A stretch of 47,472 nucleotides of DNA from Actinomycetota bacterium (lineage in GTDB: Bacteria > Actinomycetota > Acidimicrobiia > Acidimicrobiales > Aldehydirespiratoraceae), in contig JAACCU010000119.1 in NCBI GenBank assembly GCA_009937405.1, forward strand, positions 1-47,472, read 5' to 3'. The notes beneath the pieces were generated by a model, which did not search any database, was not told the origin of the DNA, and saw nothing but the letters and a program-made list of their open reading frames with translations. Below, one piece after another: positions 35,627 through 45,506 of the stretch. The position numbers were made by a program, and so were the translations under genes. Within the stretch, counting starts at the first letter, position 1; every line of letters begins with the position of its first letter.

Positions 35627-37050
35627 CACACGACACCAGGGGTGGCGAGTCGTCCGATTACCTGGTCGGGCATCGCGGTGAGATCGCCGGCGTCGAGGGT
35701 GATGCAGAGATCGCCCGGCCGCAGGCGCGATGTAAGCCAGTGCGCGACATCGTCGAGGCGAGGCATCCATGCCACCGATGCCCACGGATTGGCGTCGAGC
35801 ACAGCGTCGACCAGCAATTTGCCTGTGACTCCAGGCCGCGGGGTCTCGCCCGAGGAATAGATATCGGTGAGCACCAACTCGTCAACGCCGTCAAAGGAGT
35901 GGGCGAAGTCTTGCCAAAGAGCGGCAGTGCGGCTGTATCGGTGAGGCTGGAAGACGCAGACGACTCGATTCCAGCCGCCATCGCCGGCGGCTTCAATGGC
36001 AGCTTCAACCTCGGTCGGTAGATGGGCGTAGTCGTCGACGAACGTGATCCCGTCGATCTCGCCGCGAAATTCGAACCGTCGGGCAACGCCTCCAAAGCGA
36101 CCGAGGGCACGCGCTGCGGCATCCGCGGGCGCGCCTAGAAGCAGTCCGGCGACCACGGCAGCGGTTGCGTTTCGTGCGTTGTGTAGTCCCGGGGTCGGCA
36201 ACTCGATCCTGATCAGGTCGACGCCCTCGTGGCGGACCGTGAACTCGATGCTCGAACGGCGGGGTTCGACGTCAATCATCTGATAGTCCGCATCATCTGA
36301 TGTGCCGTACGTGGTGGCGCCGGTCGTGGCTGCCAAGGCCGCCGCTCCCGCATCGTCGGCGCACATCACGCGCATCTGTGCCTGGCCGGCGAACTCCTCG
36401 AATGCTTCGACGAGAAGGGCCGGATCGTTGTCGTAGGTCTCCAGGTGGTCGGGCTCGACGTTTGTGACGATCGCCAACTCGCCGCCAAGGGAGAGGAAGG
36501 TGCGGTCACTCTCGTCACCTTCGATGACAAACCATTCGCCATCATCCCAGACGGCCCCAGATCCGATTTCGTTGACATCTCCGCCAATGATGAACGACGG
36601 GTTCAGCTCTGCCTCGACGAGCACCAGCGCCAGCATGGAGCTGGTTGTCGTCTTCCCGTGAGTCCCTGAGACAACGACCGTCCGCCGCTGAGCGGCTATA
36701 GCAGGAAGAATGTCGGACCGACGAAGCACCGGAATACCGGCGTCGCGGGCTGCCATCACCTCAGGGTTATGGTTGGGGATCGCGGTACTGATGGCGACGA
36801 GTTCGGCATCACCGACATTGGCGGCATCGTGGCCGACCGACACGGAGATCCCCGCAGCACGAAGCCGTTCGCTTATTGGCCCGTCCTTCAGATCAGAACC
36901 CGTGACACGGTGACCCATGGTGTTGAGTACAGAGGCGATGGCGCCCATTCCAGCGCCACCAGCGCCCACGACATGAACTCGACGCGGCGTCGTCAGGTCG
37001 GGAATATTTGTGTTCGCTGCATCTCTGGCATTGGCAAGATCAGAGCTCAT
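35626..37050 (-). CDS. murC: UDP-N-acetylmuramate-L-alanine ligase MurC
   Basis: Adds L-Ala to UDP-MurNAc. Rossmann start VHVVGAGGAGMGAIASVL; ATP loop VSGTHGKTTTSSMLALV; NVEPDHLETY; C-terminal domain with VDDYAHLPTEVEAAI and VFQPHRYSRT. 474 residues, normal. It overlaps murG by 4 bases upstream and murB by 1 downstream. Confidence 0.96.
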   Translation of the reverse strand: MSSDLANARDAANTNIPDLTTPRRVHVVGAGGAGMGAIASVLNTMGHRVTGSDLKDGPISERLRAAGISVSVGHDAANVGDAELVAISTAIPNHNPEVMAARDAGIPVLRRSDILPAIAAQRRTVVVSGTHGKTTTSSMLALVLVEAELNPSFIIGGDVNEIGSGAVWDDGEWFVIEGDESDRTFLSLGGELAIVTNVEPDHLETYDNDPALLVEAFEEFAGQAQMRVMCADDAGAAALAATTGATTYGTSDDADYQMIDVEPRRSSIEFTVRHEGVDLIRIELPTPGLHNARNATAAVVAGLLLGAPADAAARALGRFGGVARRFEFRGEIDGITFVDDYAHLPTEVEAAIEAAGDGGWNRVVCVFQPHRYSRTAALWQDFAHSFDGVDELVLTDIYSSGETPRPGVTGKLLVDAVLDANPWASVAWMPRLDDVAHWLTSRLRPGDLCITLDAGDLTAMPDQVIGRLATPGVV

Positions 37051-38195
37051 TCGGCTTCCTCGTCTGATAGGAGCGGACGGCGAGCATGCACAGCCACGAG
37101 GTCGACAACGGCTTGCGCGGCATCGCGCCGAGCGGTCCCTTTCGCTCGTTCCGACATGTCCTGAAGGCGACCGGGTTGATCAATCAGTTCGTCCACTTCG
37201 GCGCGAAGGCGTGCACCATCAAGTTCGCTATCGATCACCATGACTGCAGCACCGGCATCAACGAGGGCCCGGGCATTCGCGGTCTGATGATCGCCGGGAG
37301 CCCCGGGCAGCGGAACAAGAACAGCAGGGACGCCGATCGCTGCGAGTTCGGCGACAGAACTCGCTCCTGATCGACAGACCACAAGGTCTGCCGCGGCGTA
37401 GACCGTTGGCATGTCGTCTTCGTATTCGACCAGCGTGAACTGCATTGTGTCGCGTTCTGTAAGGGGATTTCGATTGGCCAGATCGGCGTGGTCGCGGCTT
37501 CCGCCAACAAGCCTCACTGCGAGGTTGCTGCGCTCTCGCCACTCCCCCAGCGAGTCCATCAACGCGTTATTGATGCGACGGGCGCCCAACGATCCGCCAA
37601 AGACTGCGAGCAAAAGTCTGTCGTCCTTGACACCCAAACGATCACGAGCGCTGGCTCGGTCGGTCAAACGATCGACGGCAAGAATTTCAGGGCGGACAGG
37701 GTTGCCTGTCCACACTCCCCGTCGTAGTTCAGTCCCGGCGAAAGAGAGCGCACAGGCCTTGGCGAATCGAGCGGCCATGCGGTTAGCGGCCCCGGGCACA
37801 GCGTTTTGCTCGGCGACGACGATGGGGATGCGCCAGATCACTGCAGCGAGGACGCAGGGCACAGAGGCGTATCCACCAAGGCCGATAACCACGGATGGAC
37901 GCGCACGACGGACGAGAATCAGGGCTTGGAAAATGGCACGGATAAGCCCGATGACAGCACCGACATTCGCAGGCGTGAGCCGGCGTTGAATTCCGCGCCC
38001 AGGCAGGAGTTGCAAAGGAAAGCCGGCTTCAGGAACAAGGCGAACTTCGATTCCTCGCTTGCTCCCTACCCATTGGATCTGTTCTGCAGGAACACCGCGG
38101 CGTTGGATCTCCCGAGCGATCGATAAGCCTGGCGTCACGTGGCCCGCGGTACCACCACCGGCGATGATAGCCCAGGTATCAGCGCGGGTAGTCAT
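37047..38195 (-). CDS. murG: Lipid II-forming GlcNAc transferase MurG
   Basis: Peripheral membrane GT-B enzyme that converts lipid I to lipid II. Gly-rich loop 1 IAGGGTAGHVTPGLSIA at the N-terminus; the second loop VIGLGGYASVP; the third AVFGGSLGARRIN; and the UDP-GlcNAc site CRSGASSVAELAAIGVPAVLVPLPGAPGDHQ. 382 residues. It overlaps ftsW and murC by 4 bases each. Confidence 0.95.
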   Translation of the reverse strand: MTTRADTWAIIAGGGTAGHVTPGLSIAREIQRRGVPAEQIQWVGSKRGIEVRLVPEAGFPLQLLPGRGIQRRLTPANVGAVIGLIRAIFQALILVRRARPSVVIGLGGYASVPCVLAAVIWRIPIVVAEQNAVPGAANRMAARFAKACALSFAGTELRRGVWTGNPVRPEILAVDRLTDRASARDRLGVKDDRLLLAVFGGSLGARRINNALMDSLGEWRERSNLAVRLVGGSRDHADLANRNPLTERDTMQFTLVEYEDDMPTVYAAADLVVCRSGASSVAELAAIGVPAVLVPLPGAPGDHQTANARALVDAGAAVMVIDSELDGARLRAEVDELIDQPGRLQDMSERAKGTARRDAAQAVVDLVAVHARRPLLSDEEAE

Positions 38196-39388
38196 CGTCC
38201 CTGCCGGGCCACATTCAGCAGCACTCCAACTCCGGCCAAGGTCACCACGAGAGACGATCCGCCGAACGAGAGGAACGGCAGGGTTACTCCCATCACCGGC
38301 AGAAGCGACAAGACCGCGCCGAGGTTGAGTACCGCCTGCGCCACGATCATGGTCGTGATACCGAGGGCGAGCAGCATGCCGAAGCGATCAGGAGCGCGTA
38401 GCGCCGTCACTATGCCGGCCACACCAATAACAGCAAACACGAGGAGGACAGTGGCGGCGCCGATGAGTCCGAGTTCTTCGGCGATAATGGCGAAGATGAA
38501 GTCGGTATGGGCGTACGGAAGGAAGCCCCACTTGGCACGACTCCCACCGAGGCCTACGCCGGAGATGCCGCCCACGGTGATGGCGTGTAGCGACTGCAGC
38601 GCCTGATACCCGAATACGGGCTCTCCCCACGGATCACGGAAGGCAAGGAAGCGGGCCCGTCGCCACGGCGTGGCGAAAACCATCAGGCTGGTAACCGCTA
38701 CGCCGATACTGCCGATGCCAACCAATTGACGCATCGGGGCGCCCGCCAGAAACATCATCGTGCCGGCGATCAAACCCAACACCAGGATCGCTCCGAGGTG
38801 CGGCTGGAACATGAGAAGGACAACCACAAGCCCGGTGACCACGACCACGGGGCGAACCGTTATGTGTGTCTCCAAGATGGGCCGGCCCGGCCGAGAAAGC
38901 AGATCGGCGATGAAGAGCACGAGAGCCAACTTCATGAACTCCGACGGCTGAACGGAGAGCGGACCGACCTCTAGCCAGCGGGTGGCGCCGTTGCGGGTCA
39001 CCCCGACACCGGGAAGCAGGACTGCGACGAGCGCAAGACTGGCACCAACCATCACCGGAGCGGCGAACATGCGAATTCGGTGGTAGTCGACGCGAATCAT
39101 GACGAGCATTGCGCCCGTGCCAACACCCACTGCCAGCAGTTGGCGCCGGAAGAGGCTCCATGCGCTGCTCGAGTTGTTGATGCTCACCACCGCTGATGCT
39201 GACAAGACCATGACAACGCCGAGCAGGACGAGACAGCTCACGGCCACGAGAAGGATCAAAAATAGAGGTGTGCGTTGGCCGGAAAGACGGCGCGGCCCGC
39301 GGCCATCGGCTTCGACTCGCGATGCTGGATGCCGACCTTTGGACGCTGCCCGCTGCTGCTTTTTCGGGTGATTTTCGACGGCCGTCAT
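38192..39388 (-). CDS. ftsW: Septal peptidoglycan polymerase FtsW
   Basis: SEDS glycosyltransferase that polymerises lipid II with FtsI. About ten membrane helices start near residue 43, after a basic soluble N-tail. Motifs: VTRNGATRWLEVGPLSVQPSEFMKLALVL region, FQPHLGAILVL, and PYAHTDFIFAIIAEELG with the conserved Asp; PVMGVTLPFLSFGGSS near the end. ATG 39388 overlaps the murD stop (ATGA). The mur-ftsW-ftsI context separates it from RodA. Confidence 0.94.
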   Translation of the reverse strand: MTAVENHPKKQQRAASKGRHPASRVEADGRGPRRLSGQRTPLFLILLVAVSCLVLLGVVMVLSASAVVSINNSSSAWSLFRRQLLAVGVGTGAMLVMIRVDYHRIRMFAAPVMVGASLALVAVLLPGVGVTRNGATRWLEVGPLSVQPSEFMKLALVLFIADLLSRPGRPILETHITVRPVVVVTGLVVVLLMFQPHLGAILVLGLIAGTMMFLAGAPMRQLVGIGSIGVAVTSLMVFATPWRRARFLAFRDPWGEPVFGYQALQSLHAITVGGISGVGLGGSRAKWGFLPYAHTDFIFAIIAEELGLIGAATVLLVFAVIGVAGIVTALRAPDRFGMLLALGITTMIVAQAVLNLGAVLSLLPVMGVTLPFLSFGGSSLVVTLAGVGVLLNVARQGR

Positions 39389-40740
39389 CGCACACATTCT
39401 TCGTCGTACTTGCGGACGATTCGGGCACAGTCATCACCGCGGTCGCCATAGTTTCGGTACCAGTCGAATGAGGCACAGCCTGGCGACAGCAACACGGCTA
39501 CTCGACCTTCGGCAAGCCGGCGAGCAGCAGCCACTGCTTCTTGCATGTCATATGCGACCACGACCTCATGAGTGGATGAGAACACCGAAGTGATTTCGTC
39601 CGCGGCGTCACCAATGGCGACGACAGCGTGCACATGCTCGCCTGCGTCGCGCATGCTTGAGAGGTCGATTCCCTTGTTGCGGCCTCCGGCGATAAGCACG
39701 ACCTTCTCGAAGCCGCGAAGGGCAGCCACCGTGGCATGAGGTGTCGTTGCCTTGGAGTCGTCGAAGTACGTGACGCCATCGATCTCCCCCACTGGAGATA
39801 CTCGATGGGCGAGTCCAGCGAAGCGTTCGCATGCTTCAGCTACTGCTGAAAGCGTCGCACCGACCGGGATCGTGGTGGCGGCAACAGCAAGGGCGTCTTC
39901 GATGTCGTGGGGAAGGCTCCGCCACAGGCGATCAATCGAGGTGAAGGCGCCCTCTGGCCCGACAAGGTCGTCGCCTTCGAGATGCCAGTCGGCGCTTTCG
40001 CCACCGAAGGTGACGAGGTTTGCTGACTCGGGCACATGGCGCATCACCACCGGGTCCTCGGCATTCGCAACGATGACGCCATCGGTTCCGACCATGGCGA
40101 AGATCTCGGCCTTCGCTCGTTCATAGCTTTCGAGATCGGCGTGAACGTCGAGGTGGTCGGGCGCGAAGTTCAGCCAGGTCGCAACCGCGACCTGGAACTC
40201 GGAAGCCCTCGCCAGTCGAAACGACGATGCTTCGACGACAAAGACGTCGATGGTGAGATCGTCAATCGCGCGTACCAACGGCACATCGGTGTTACCCGCC
40301 GCTACCGCATTGAGGCCCGAGTGTTGGAGAGCGGCAACCGCCAGTTCGACCACGGTGGTCTTGCCGTTGGTGCCGGTGATGGCGGCAATCGGCCGCTTGT
40401 CCCATGCCGCTGCAAGGTCGAACTCACCGACGAGCGGACGATCTTTGTCGCGGGCAAGAGAGAAGACCGGGTGGTGCTCGGGAAGGCCTGGGGCTGGGCA
40501 GACGAGGTCAGCTTGCTCAACCAACGATTCCAGCACCGAGTCGGTGGGAGCCGCGTGGAGTTCGATGTCGAGCGCGGCTGCAGCTTGGCGAAGTCCTTCG
40601 TCGACGTCGTCGTCGGCCGCAATCACCGTGTGACCGCGGCGCAGAAGGGCCCCAGCGACGGCCCGGTTCGTGATGCCCATCCCCACCAACAAAATCGTGC
40701 AAGAGCCAGCGTCGAGGGCACGAGCGATCGGACCCCTCAT
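39385..40740 (-). CDS. murD: UDP-MurNAc-L-Ala-D-Glu ligase MurD
   Basis: Adds D-glutamate to UDP-MurNAc-L-Ala. Rossmann start TILLVGMGITNRAVAGALL; ATP loop AITGTNGKTTVVELA; NFAPDHLDVHADLESY; the C-terminal domain has YFDDSKATTPHATVAAL and VVLIAGGRNKGIDLSSM, with the C-terminal Asp/Ser region. About 451 residues from ATG 40740, which overlaps the mraY stop by 4 bases. Confidence 0.95.
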   Translation of the reverse strand: MRGPIARALDAGSCTILLVGMGITNRAVAGALLRRGHTVIAADDDVDEGLRQAAAALDIELHAAPTDSVLESLVEQADLVCPAPGLPEHHPVFSLARDKDRPLVGEFDLAAAWDKRPIAAITGTNGKTTVVELAVAALQHSGLNAVAAGNTDVPLVRAIDDLTIDVFVVEASSFRLARASEFQVAVATWLNFAPDHLDVHADLESYERAKAEIFAMVGTDGVIVANAEDPVVMRHVPESANLVTFGGESADWHLEGDDLVGPEGAFTSIDRLWRSLPHDIEDALAVAATTIPVGATLSAVAEACERFAGLAHRVSPVGEIDGVTYFDDSKATTPHATVAALRGFEKVVLIAGGRNKGIDLSSMRDAGEHVHAVVAIGDAADEITSVFSSTHEVVVAYDMQEAVAAARRLAEGRVAVLLSPGCASFDWYRNYGDRGDDCARIVRKYDEECVR

Positions 40741-41771
40741 GCGGCGATGCCTGCTCGAATGGCGTCGGCGTAAAATAAGCCCAACCCGACCGCGGTGCAA
40801 AGACCCGACATGATCCAGAGGCGGACGATCACGGTGGTCTCAGGCCACCCACTGAGTTCGAAGTGATGGTGGATCGGCGCCATGCGGAAGAGACGACGGC
40901 CACCGCATCGGCGAAACACGATTACCTGGAGGATCACCGACACGGTTTCGGCCACGAAGAGCCCACCGATAATCGGAAGGAGGAGATGTGTGTTGGTGCC
41001 AAGGGCGAGCGCGGCAAGGCCGCTGCCGATCGCCAATGATCCCGTGTCGCCCATGAAAATCTGGGCCGGGGCCGCGTTCCACCACAGGAAGCCGATGATG
41101 CCGCCGACCATGGCCGTGGCGACAACGGCGACATCGAGAGCATGGGGGTTCCCATAGACCTCAAGGTGTCGGAATTGCCAGAATCCGATGACGGTGAAGG
41201 CGGCGAATGCAAATGCCCCAGATCCTGCCGCAAGGCCGTCGAGTCCATCGGTCAGATTGACTGCGTTGGTTGTGCCCACGATGAGCAGCACCGCCCACAG
41301 CATCCAGCCGATACGGCCGATGTCCCAGCCGGGGTTGTCGAAGCGGGTAAACGAAATCGTGGTTTCGACATGCGTGAACTGTGTCATCAGCGCAGCAAAG
41401 CCTACGGCCACGATCAGCAGTCCGAGTATCTTGGTCCGCTTGTTGAGACCCAGGTTTCGCGCCGCCACGACCTTGATCCAGTCGTCCATCAGGCCGACGG
41501 CGCCGCCGCCAACGATCGCAAGCATCACGAAGATCCCGGTGCGGGTGTAAATGCCGCCGAAGAGATCGGAGATCACGTAACCCGCAACCGCGCCCGACAC
41601 GATGGCAAGGCCACCCATGGTGGGCGTGCCGGCCTTCAGGTGATGACCCTCAGGGCCGTCATCACGGATGGGCTGGCCGACCTTGCGAGAGGTCAAAATC
41701 TCGATCAAGGCTTTCGTGCCAAGAAGAGACACGAGCATTGAGATTGCACCGGCGATCAGCAAGCGAGTCAT
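40737..41771 (-). CDS. mraY: Phospho-MurNAc-pentapeptide transferase MraY
   Basis: Makes lipid I by transferring phospho-MurNAc-pentapeptide to undecaprenyl phosphate. Ten membrane segments in 344 residues. Motifs: LKAGTPTMGG, the catalytic VGLMDDWIKVV, NAVNLTDGLDGLAAG, AQIFMGDTGSLAIG and APIHHHFELSGWPE. It directly follows murE with an ATGA overlap, which shows that murF has been lost from its usual place between the two. Confidence 0.96.
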   Translation of the reverse strand: MTRLLIAGAISMLVSLLGTKALIEILTSRKVGQPIRDDGPEGHHLKAGTPTMGGLAIVSGAVAGYVISDLFGGIYTRTGIFVMLAIVGGGAVGLMDDWIKVVAARNLGLNKRTKILGLLIVAVGFAALMTQFTHVETTISFTRFDNPGWDIGRIGWMLWAVLLIVGTTNAVNLTDGLDGLAAGSGAFAFAAFTVIGFWQFRHLEVYGNPHALDVAVVATAMVGGIIGFLWWNAAPAQIFMGDTGSLAIGSGLAALALGTNTHLLLPIIGGLFVAETVSVILQVIVFRRCGGRRLFRMAPIHHHFELSGWPETTVIVRLWIMSGLCTAVGLGLFYADAIRAGIAA

Positions 41772-43195
41772 GAGTTGGCTCCTCCGAGGCGGCGCAATTC
41801 GTCACGCGCAACTACGCGGTCATCGAATTCGAGCACATCAGCGCCGATCGTCTGTGTCACCTCGTGACCTTTTCCGGCGATCAGCACGACATCTCCGTCT
41901 CGGGCGGCTGCAAATGCATGGCGAATAGCCATTCTGCGGTCTGGCTCGACCAGATCGGGGGATTTGTGCATGCCCGACACCACAAAAGCGATGATGGCAT
42001 TCGGATCCTCGCTCCGAGGGTTGTCGTTGGTGACCACGACACGGTCGGCGAGTCGTCGGGTCACCTCGCCCATTTGAGACCGCTTGCCCTGGTCGCGGTC
42101 GCCGCCGGCACCAAACACAACAATCAGTGAGCGTTGGGTGACAGCACGAGCGGCTTGCAGAACCGCCTCTAGCCCATCGGGCGTGTGGGCGTAGTCCACG
42201 ATGACCGCAAACCGTTGGCCTTCATCGATCTGCTCGAACCGGCCCGGCACGGTCGGTAACTCGGCGAGACCACCGATGACATCGGCCTGCTCCACTCCCA
42301 GCGCCACCATGATTTCCGCTGCGAGCGCAGCGTTGGCCACATTGAACGCCCCTCCGAGTGGGAGATCAACCTCGGCGCTGCGCCAACGAAAGCGGCTCCG
42401 TCGGGAACCAAGATCAAGGATTTCGACAAGATCGTCATCAATCGCAACAACCGGCACCGATGCGAGGCTCGCCATGCGGGCTCCGGCCTCGGACCGAACG
42501 TCGATTACTGCGAGATCGCAGAGATCCGGAGTGAATAGCAACGCCTTGGCAGCGAAGTACGCCTCGAGGTCACCATGATGATCGAGGTGATCGACGCCAA
42601 GATTTGTAAACGCGGCGACGCTAAAGCGCGTGCCGTTAACCCGGTGCAGGTCAAGCGCGTGGCTTGACACCTCCATCGCTACCAACTCTCGTCGGTCGTG
42701 GCGCGCCACCGCGAGAATGCGCTGGAGGTCGGTGGCTTCAGGAGTCGTCCGTTCCCCGGTAAGGGTCCCGATCTCCAGACAATCTTTCCCCAGAATCTCG
42801 CCGATGGAAGAAACCATCCGGACCGTCGTTGTCTTGCCGTTGGTGCCGGTGACGCCCACAACGTCGAACGATTGGCTCGGGTTGTTATGGATGCACGCGG
42901 CCACAGGGCCCACCGCTTCGCGGACATTGCTGACAACAATCTGAGGGATGGCTAAATCGAGTTCGTGGTCGACGAGCAGAGCTGCGGCACCAGCGTCTTT
43001 GACCGCAGCGGCGTAGTCGTGACCGTCGGCATTGGTGCCGGGGATGCACGCGAAGATCATCCCGTCGCCGACCCGACGAGAGTCGTGTTCAGCCTCGAGC
43101 AGCACGAGAGAGGACGAAATAGCGATCGCCTCTCTGTTGAGAGAAGTGACTTGTTTTCCCGCCGCCGCAACCACCTCACCGAGGCGAGCACTCAT
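41768..43195 (-). CDS. murE: UDP-MurNAc-tripeptide synthetase MurE (meso-DAP type)
   Basis: Adds the third stem residue. ATP loop VGVTGTNGKTTTVRM; MEVSSHALDLHRV; NLGVDHLDHHGD; the C-terminal domain has VDYAHTPDGLEAVL and the substrate motif DNPRSEDP, whose DNPR signature marks meso-diaminopimelate rather than lysine ligases. LIAGKGHEVTQ is near the end. 475 residues. It overlaps ftsI and mraY by 4 bases. Confidence 0.95.
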   Translation of the reverse strand: MSARLGEVVAAAGKQVTSLNREAIAISSSLVLLEAEHDSRRVGDGMIFACIPGTNADGHDYAAAVKDAGAAALLVDHELDLAIPQIVVSNVREAVGPVAACIHNNPSQSFDVVGVTGTNGKTTTVRMVSSIGEILGKDCLEIGTLTGERTTPEATDLQRILAVARHDRRELVAMEVSSHALDLHRVNGTRFSVAAFTNLGVDHLDHHGDLEAYFAAKALLFTPDLCDLAVIDVRSEAGARMASLASVPVVAIDDDLVEILDLGSRRSRFRWRSAEVDLPLGGAFNVANAALAAEIMVALGVEQADVIGGLAELPTVPGRFEQIDEGQRFAVIVDYAHTPDGLEAVLQAARAVTQRSLIVVFGAGGDRDQGKRSQMGEVTRRLADRVVVTNDNPRSEDPNAIIAFVVSGMHKSPDLVEPDRRMAIRHAFAAARDGDVVLIAGKGHEVTQTIGADVLEFDDRVVARDELRRLGGANS

Positions 43196-45069
43196 TGCGT
43201 CGGCTCAGCACTATCGCTGCCTCCGGCGGTTTCCAGCACTCCGGCCGGGTCGGCCCGGACTCGCTCGCCGGTCGGTCCGGCTGTGCTCGGTAAAATCTGT
43301 AGCTGCCGAACCGCATAGGCGGCAATCTCTGCAAACGCGGGTGCCGCGACGGCGCCGCCCCCGTACAGATCGGTTGTCGGGTCATCGATGATCACGATGA
43401 TCGAGAGCTGAGGCCCATGGTCGTTGGAAATGATGCCACCGAAGCTGGCCGCATAGTGGCGTGAACCGTTGCCATCTTCATCGATATCGCAGAGGTATCC
43501 GCCCATGGCACAAGGCTGCCACGAGGTGCCTGTCTTGCCGGCGATCTCATAGCCGGGAACCAGGGCGCGTGTGCCAGTTCCCCTCGCCACCACCTCAGCC
43601 ATCATCCTCAACACTGCACCTGCGGTTTCTTCGCTCACGACACGGTGGGGGTCACTGAGCCCCACATCGTCAGTTAGTAGAACCGGATCAACGTGGACAC
43701 CACCGTTGGCGATCGTGTTATAGCTCTGGAGCATCTGGAGGCCGGTGACCGCGATGCTCTGGCCGATCGCCGCGTTCGATAACTCAAGCACGTGGGAGTC
43801 GAGCGGATCGAGAATGCCACTGGCCTCGCCTTTGAACTCGAGCGCAGTGCGGCTACCAAGACCAAATCCGAGGAACGCGTGGTACAGCCCATCAGCGCCG
43901 AGTCGGGTGGCCAATTCGATCGTTCCAATGTTGGACGACAGCGCCATCACGTCGGTCGGCGTGTAGTAGGTCTCGGTGTGGGCAAAGTAGTCCCGGTAGG
44001 TCTTCGTACCACCCTCAACGTTGTACACGAGTTGCTCCGGGAGCTGAAGGAGTTCCTGGGGTGAGGCGGCGTTGGCTTCGAGTACCGCCGCCATGGTGAG
44101 CGGCTTAATGATTGACCCGGGTTCATAGGTCCAGATGGCGGAAAGGTTCGTCGTGGTGCACTCGATCACGCCACTTTCACTGCTGCGTTGAACATTCGCA
44201 GCCGCGATGATTTCGCCGGTCTCGGGAATCATCACAATGGCGATGCCGCGCTGGCCTACTGCCCCTTCGACCGCTTCAGCCAGGATCTGTTCCGTCTGGT
44301 ATTGCACGTTGCGGTCGAGGGTGGTTCGAACATTCTGACCTGGCTGAGCCGGCTCGATAATCTGCTCTCCGTTCGGGATGGTGGATTCACCATCGGCGCT
44401 CGACTCGAGGATGACGCTGCCGGGGACACCGGTCAGGCTGCTGTCGTAGGCCTCTTCAAGTCCGCTGATGCCGACATGGTCAATGTCGGTGCGGCCCACG
44501 ATGGCGAGGCCTGAGCATGGACCGTTGGGATGCGTGCGCCGAGGTTCATTCCGAAACCAGATTCCCGGGATCTCCAGGTCGCGGACTGCCTCGGCGGTCG
44601 CCTCGTCAACCTGGCGCGCGATGTAGGCGAATGAACTGTCTCGGGAGAGCCGAGTCATTAGAACACCGGGCGGGGTATCGACAAGCTCACTGAGCTGAGC
44701 GACGACGAAGGGCAGTTGCTCTGCGGTGAACACACGAGGATTGGCCTCGATCGTGATTGCTGGCAATGAGTGAGAAATCGGTCGTTCCCACCGGTCTGTA
44801 ATTTCCCCGCGAGGAGCGGGCAATTCCTGGGTGATGACTCGAGTGCCGAGACCTTCCTGCAACTCGGGATCAGGAGTGAGTTGAAGATCGGCGAGCCGAT
44901 AGCTCAACATCCCAAATCCAACGAGAAGCGCAAGCCCGAGCGTGGCCACCCGCTTGCCGCACACGGTGGGGCGCGTGGCTACCACCGTGCGACGAGGTAC
45001 CTTTCGGCGGACCGAGGTTCGAGAGGTGACGGATCTGGTGGGGGCTTTGCCGGGGCGGCGAGCCGTCAC
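43192..45069 (-). CDS. ftsI: Septal transpeptidase FtsI (PBP3)
   Basis: Class B penicillin-binding protein that cross-links septal peptidoglycan with FtsW. One N-terminal membrane helix (about 40-60) after a basic tail; the dimerisation domain begins LPAPRGEITDRWERP. Catalytic motifs: S319-I-I-K322 (YEPGSIIKP), SSN (ALSSNIG) and KTGT (IAGKTGTSW). There is no PASTA repeat after the transpeptidase domain, only a short Pro/Gly tail. The GTG at 45069 overlaps the ftsL stop by 4 bases; a start at 45102 would overlap it by 37. About 625 residues. Confidence 0.95.
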   Translation of the reverse strand: MTARRPGKAPTRSVTSRTSVRRKVPRRTVVATRPTVCGKRVATLGLALLVGFGMLSYRLADLQLTPDPELQEGLGTRVITQELPAPRGEITDRWERPISHSLPAITIEANPRVFTAEQLPFVVAQLSELVDTPPGVLMTRLSRDSSFAYIARQVDEATAEAVRDLEIPGIWFRNEPRRTHPNGPCSGLAIVGRTDIDHVGISGLEEAYDSSLTGVPGSVILESSADGESTIPNGEQIIEPAQPGQNVRTTLDRNVQYQTEQILAEAVEGAVGQRGIAIVMIPETGEIIAAANVQRSSESGVIECTTTNLSAIWTYEPGSIIKPLTMAAVLEANAASPQELLQLPEQLVYNVEGGTKTYRDYFAHTETYYTPTDVMALSSNIGTIELATRLGADGLYHAFLGFGLGSRTALEFKGEASGILDPLDSHVLELSNAAIGQSIAVTGLQMLQSYNTIANGGVHVDPVLLTDDVGLSDPHRVVSEETAGAVLRMMAEVVARGTGTRALVPGYEIAGKTGTSWQPCAMGGYLCDIDEDGNGSRHYAASFGGIISNDHGPQLSIIVIIDDPTTDLYGGGAVAAPAFAEIAAYAVRQLQILPSTAGPTGERVRADPAGVLETAGGSDSAEPTQ

Positions 45070-45506
45070 CGGTCGGCCCCAGAGCCGAACGGATCGACCC
45101 ATATCGGGGCCGCGAGCGCGCCATCGGGCACTGGCGTCAGCATCACGAGAGATGCCGACTCGACAAGTCCGGCGGCTGCCGCTTGCGTCGCGAGTCCCTC
45201 GGGAGAGTCGGCGGCAGCCAACGATGCCACTGCCCGTGTCACCTCGGTTTCGAGGACCACATTTTCAGCATTGATGGCGTCGATCTGGGCTTGCCCCTGC
45301 ACGAGCATGGCGTGGATAGCGGCGAGAACGAACAGTGTGACAAAAACGACCAGAAGAAGGGTGGAACCGATGGCGCCGACAGTGCGGATCCGAGTGTCGG
45401 GTCGAACGACTTGAAGCGGAGCGCGCCGCGGGGCTGCCTTGAGCGGGCGGGGCACCGGAGCCGACGATGCGACCCTTGGCGACAGGGCGGGGCGAGCGGC
45501 GGCCAT
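45066..45506 (-). CDS. ftsL: Cell division protein FtsL
   Basis: A short bitopic protein of the FtsQLB complex. 146 residues: a basic, Pro-rich cytoplasmic tail (1-45), one membrane helix (about 46-69, GSTLLLVVFVTLFVLAAIHAM), then a short helical region (QAQIDAINAENVVLETEVTRAV) and a C-terminal tail. Sequence similarity in this family is low; the call rests on topology and the slot between rsmH and ftsI. Its start overlaps the rsmH stop (TGATG). Confidence 0.85.
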   Translation of the reverse strand: MAAARPALSPRVASSAPVPRPLKAAPRRAPLQVVRPDTRIRTVGAIGSTLLLVVFVTLFVLAAIHAMLVQGQAQIDAINAENVVLETEVTRAVASLAAADSPEGLATQAAAAGLVESASLVMLTPVPDGALAAPIWVDPFGSGADR

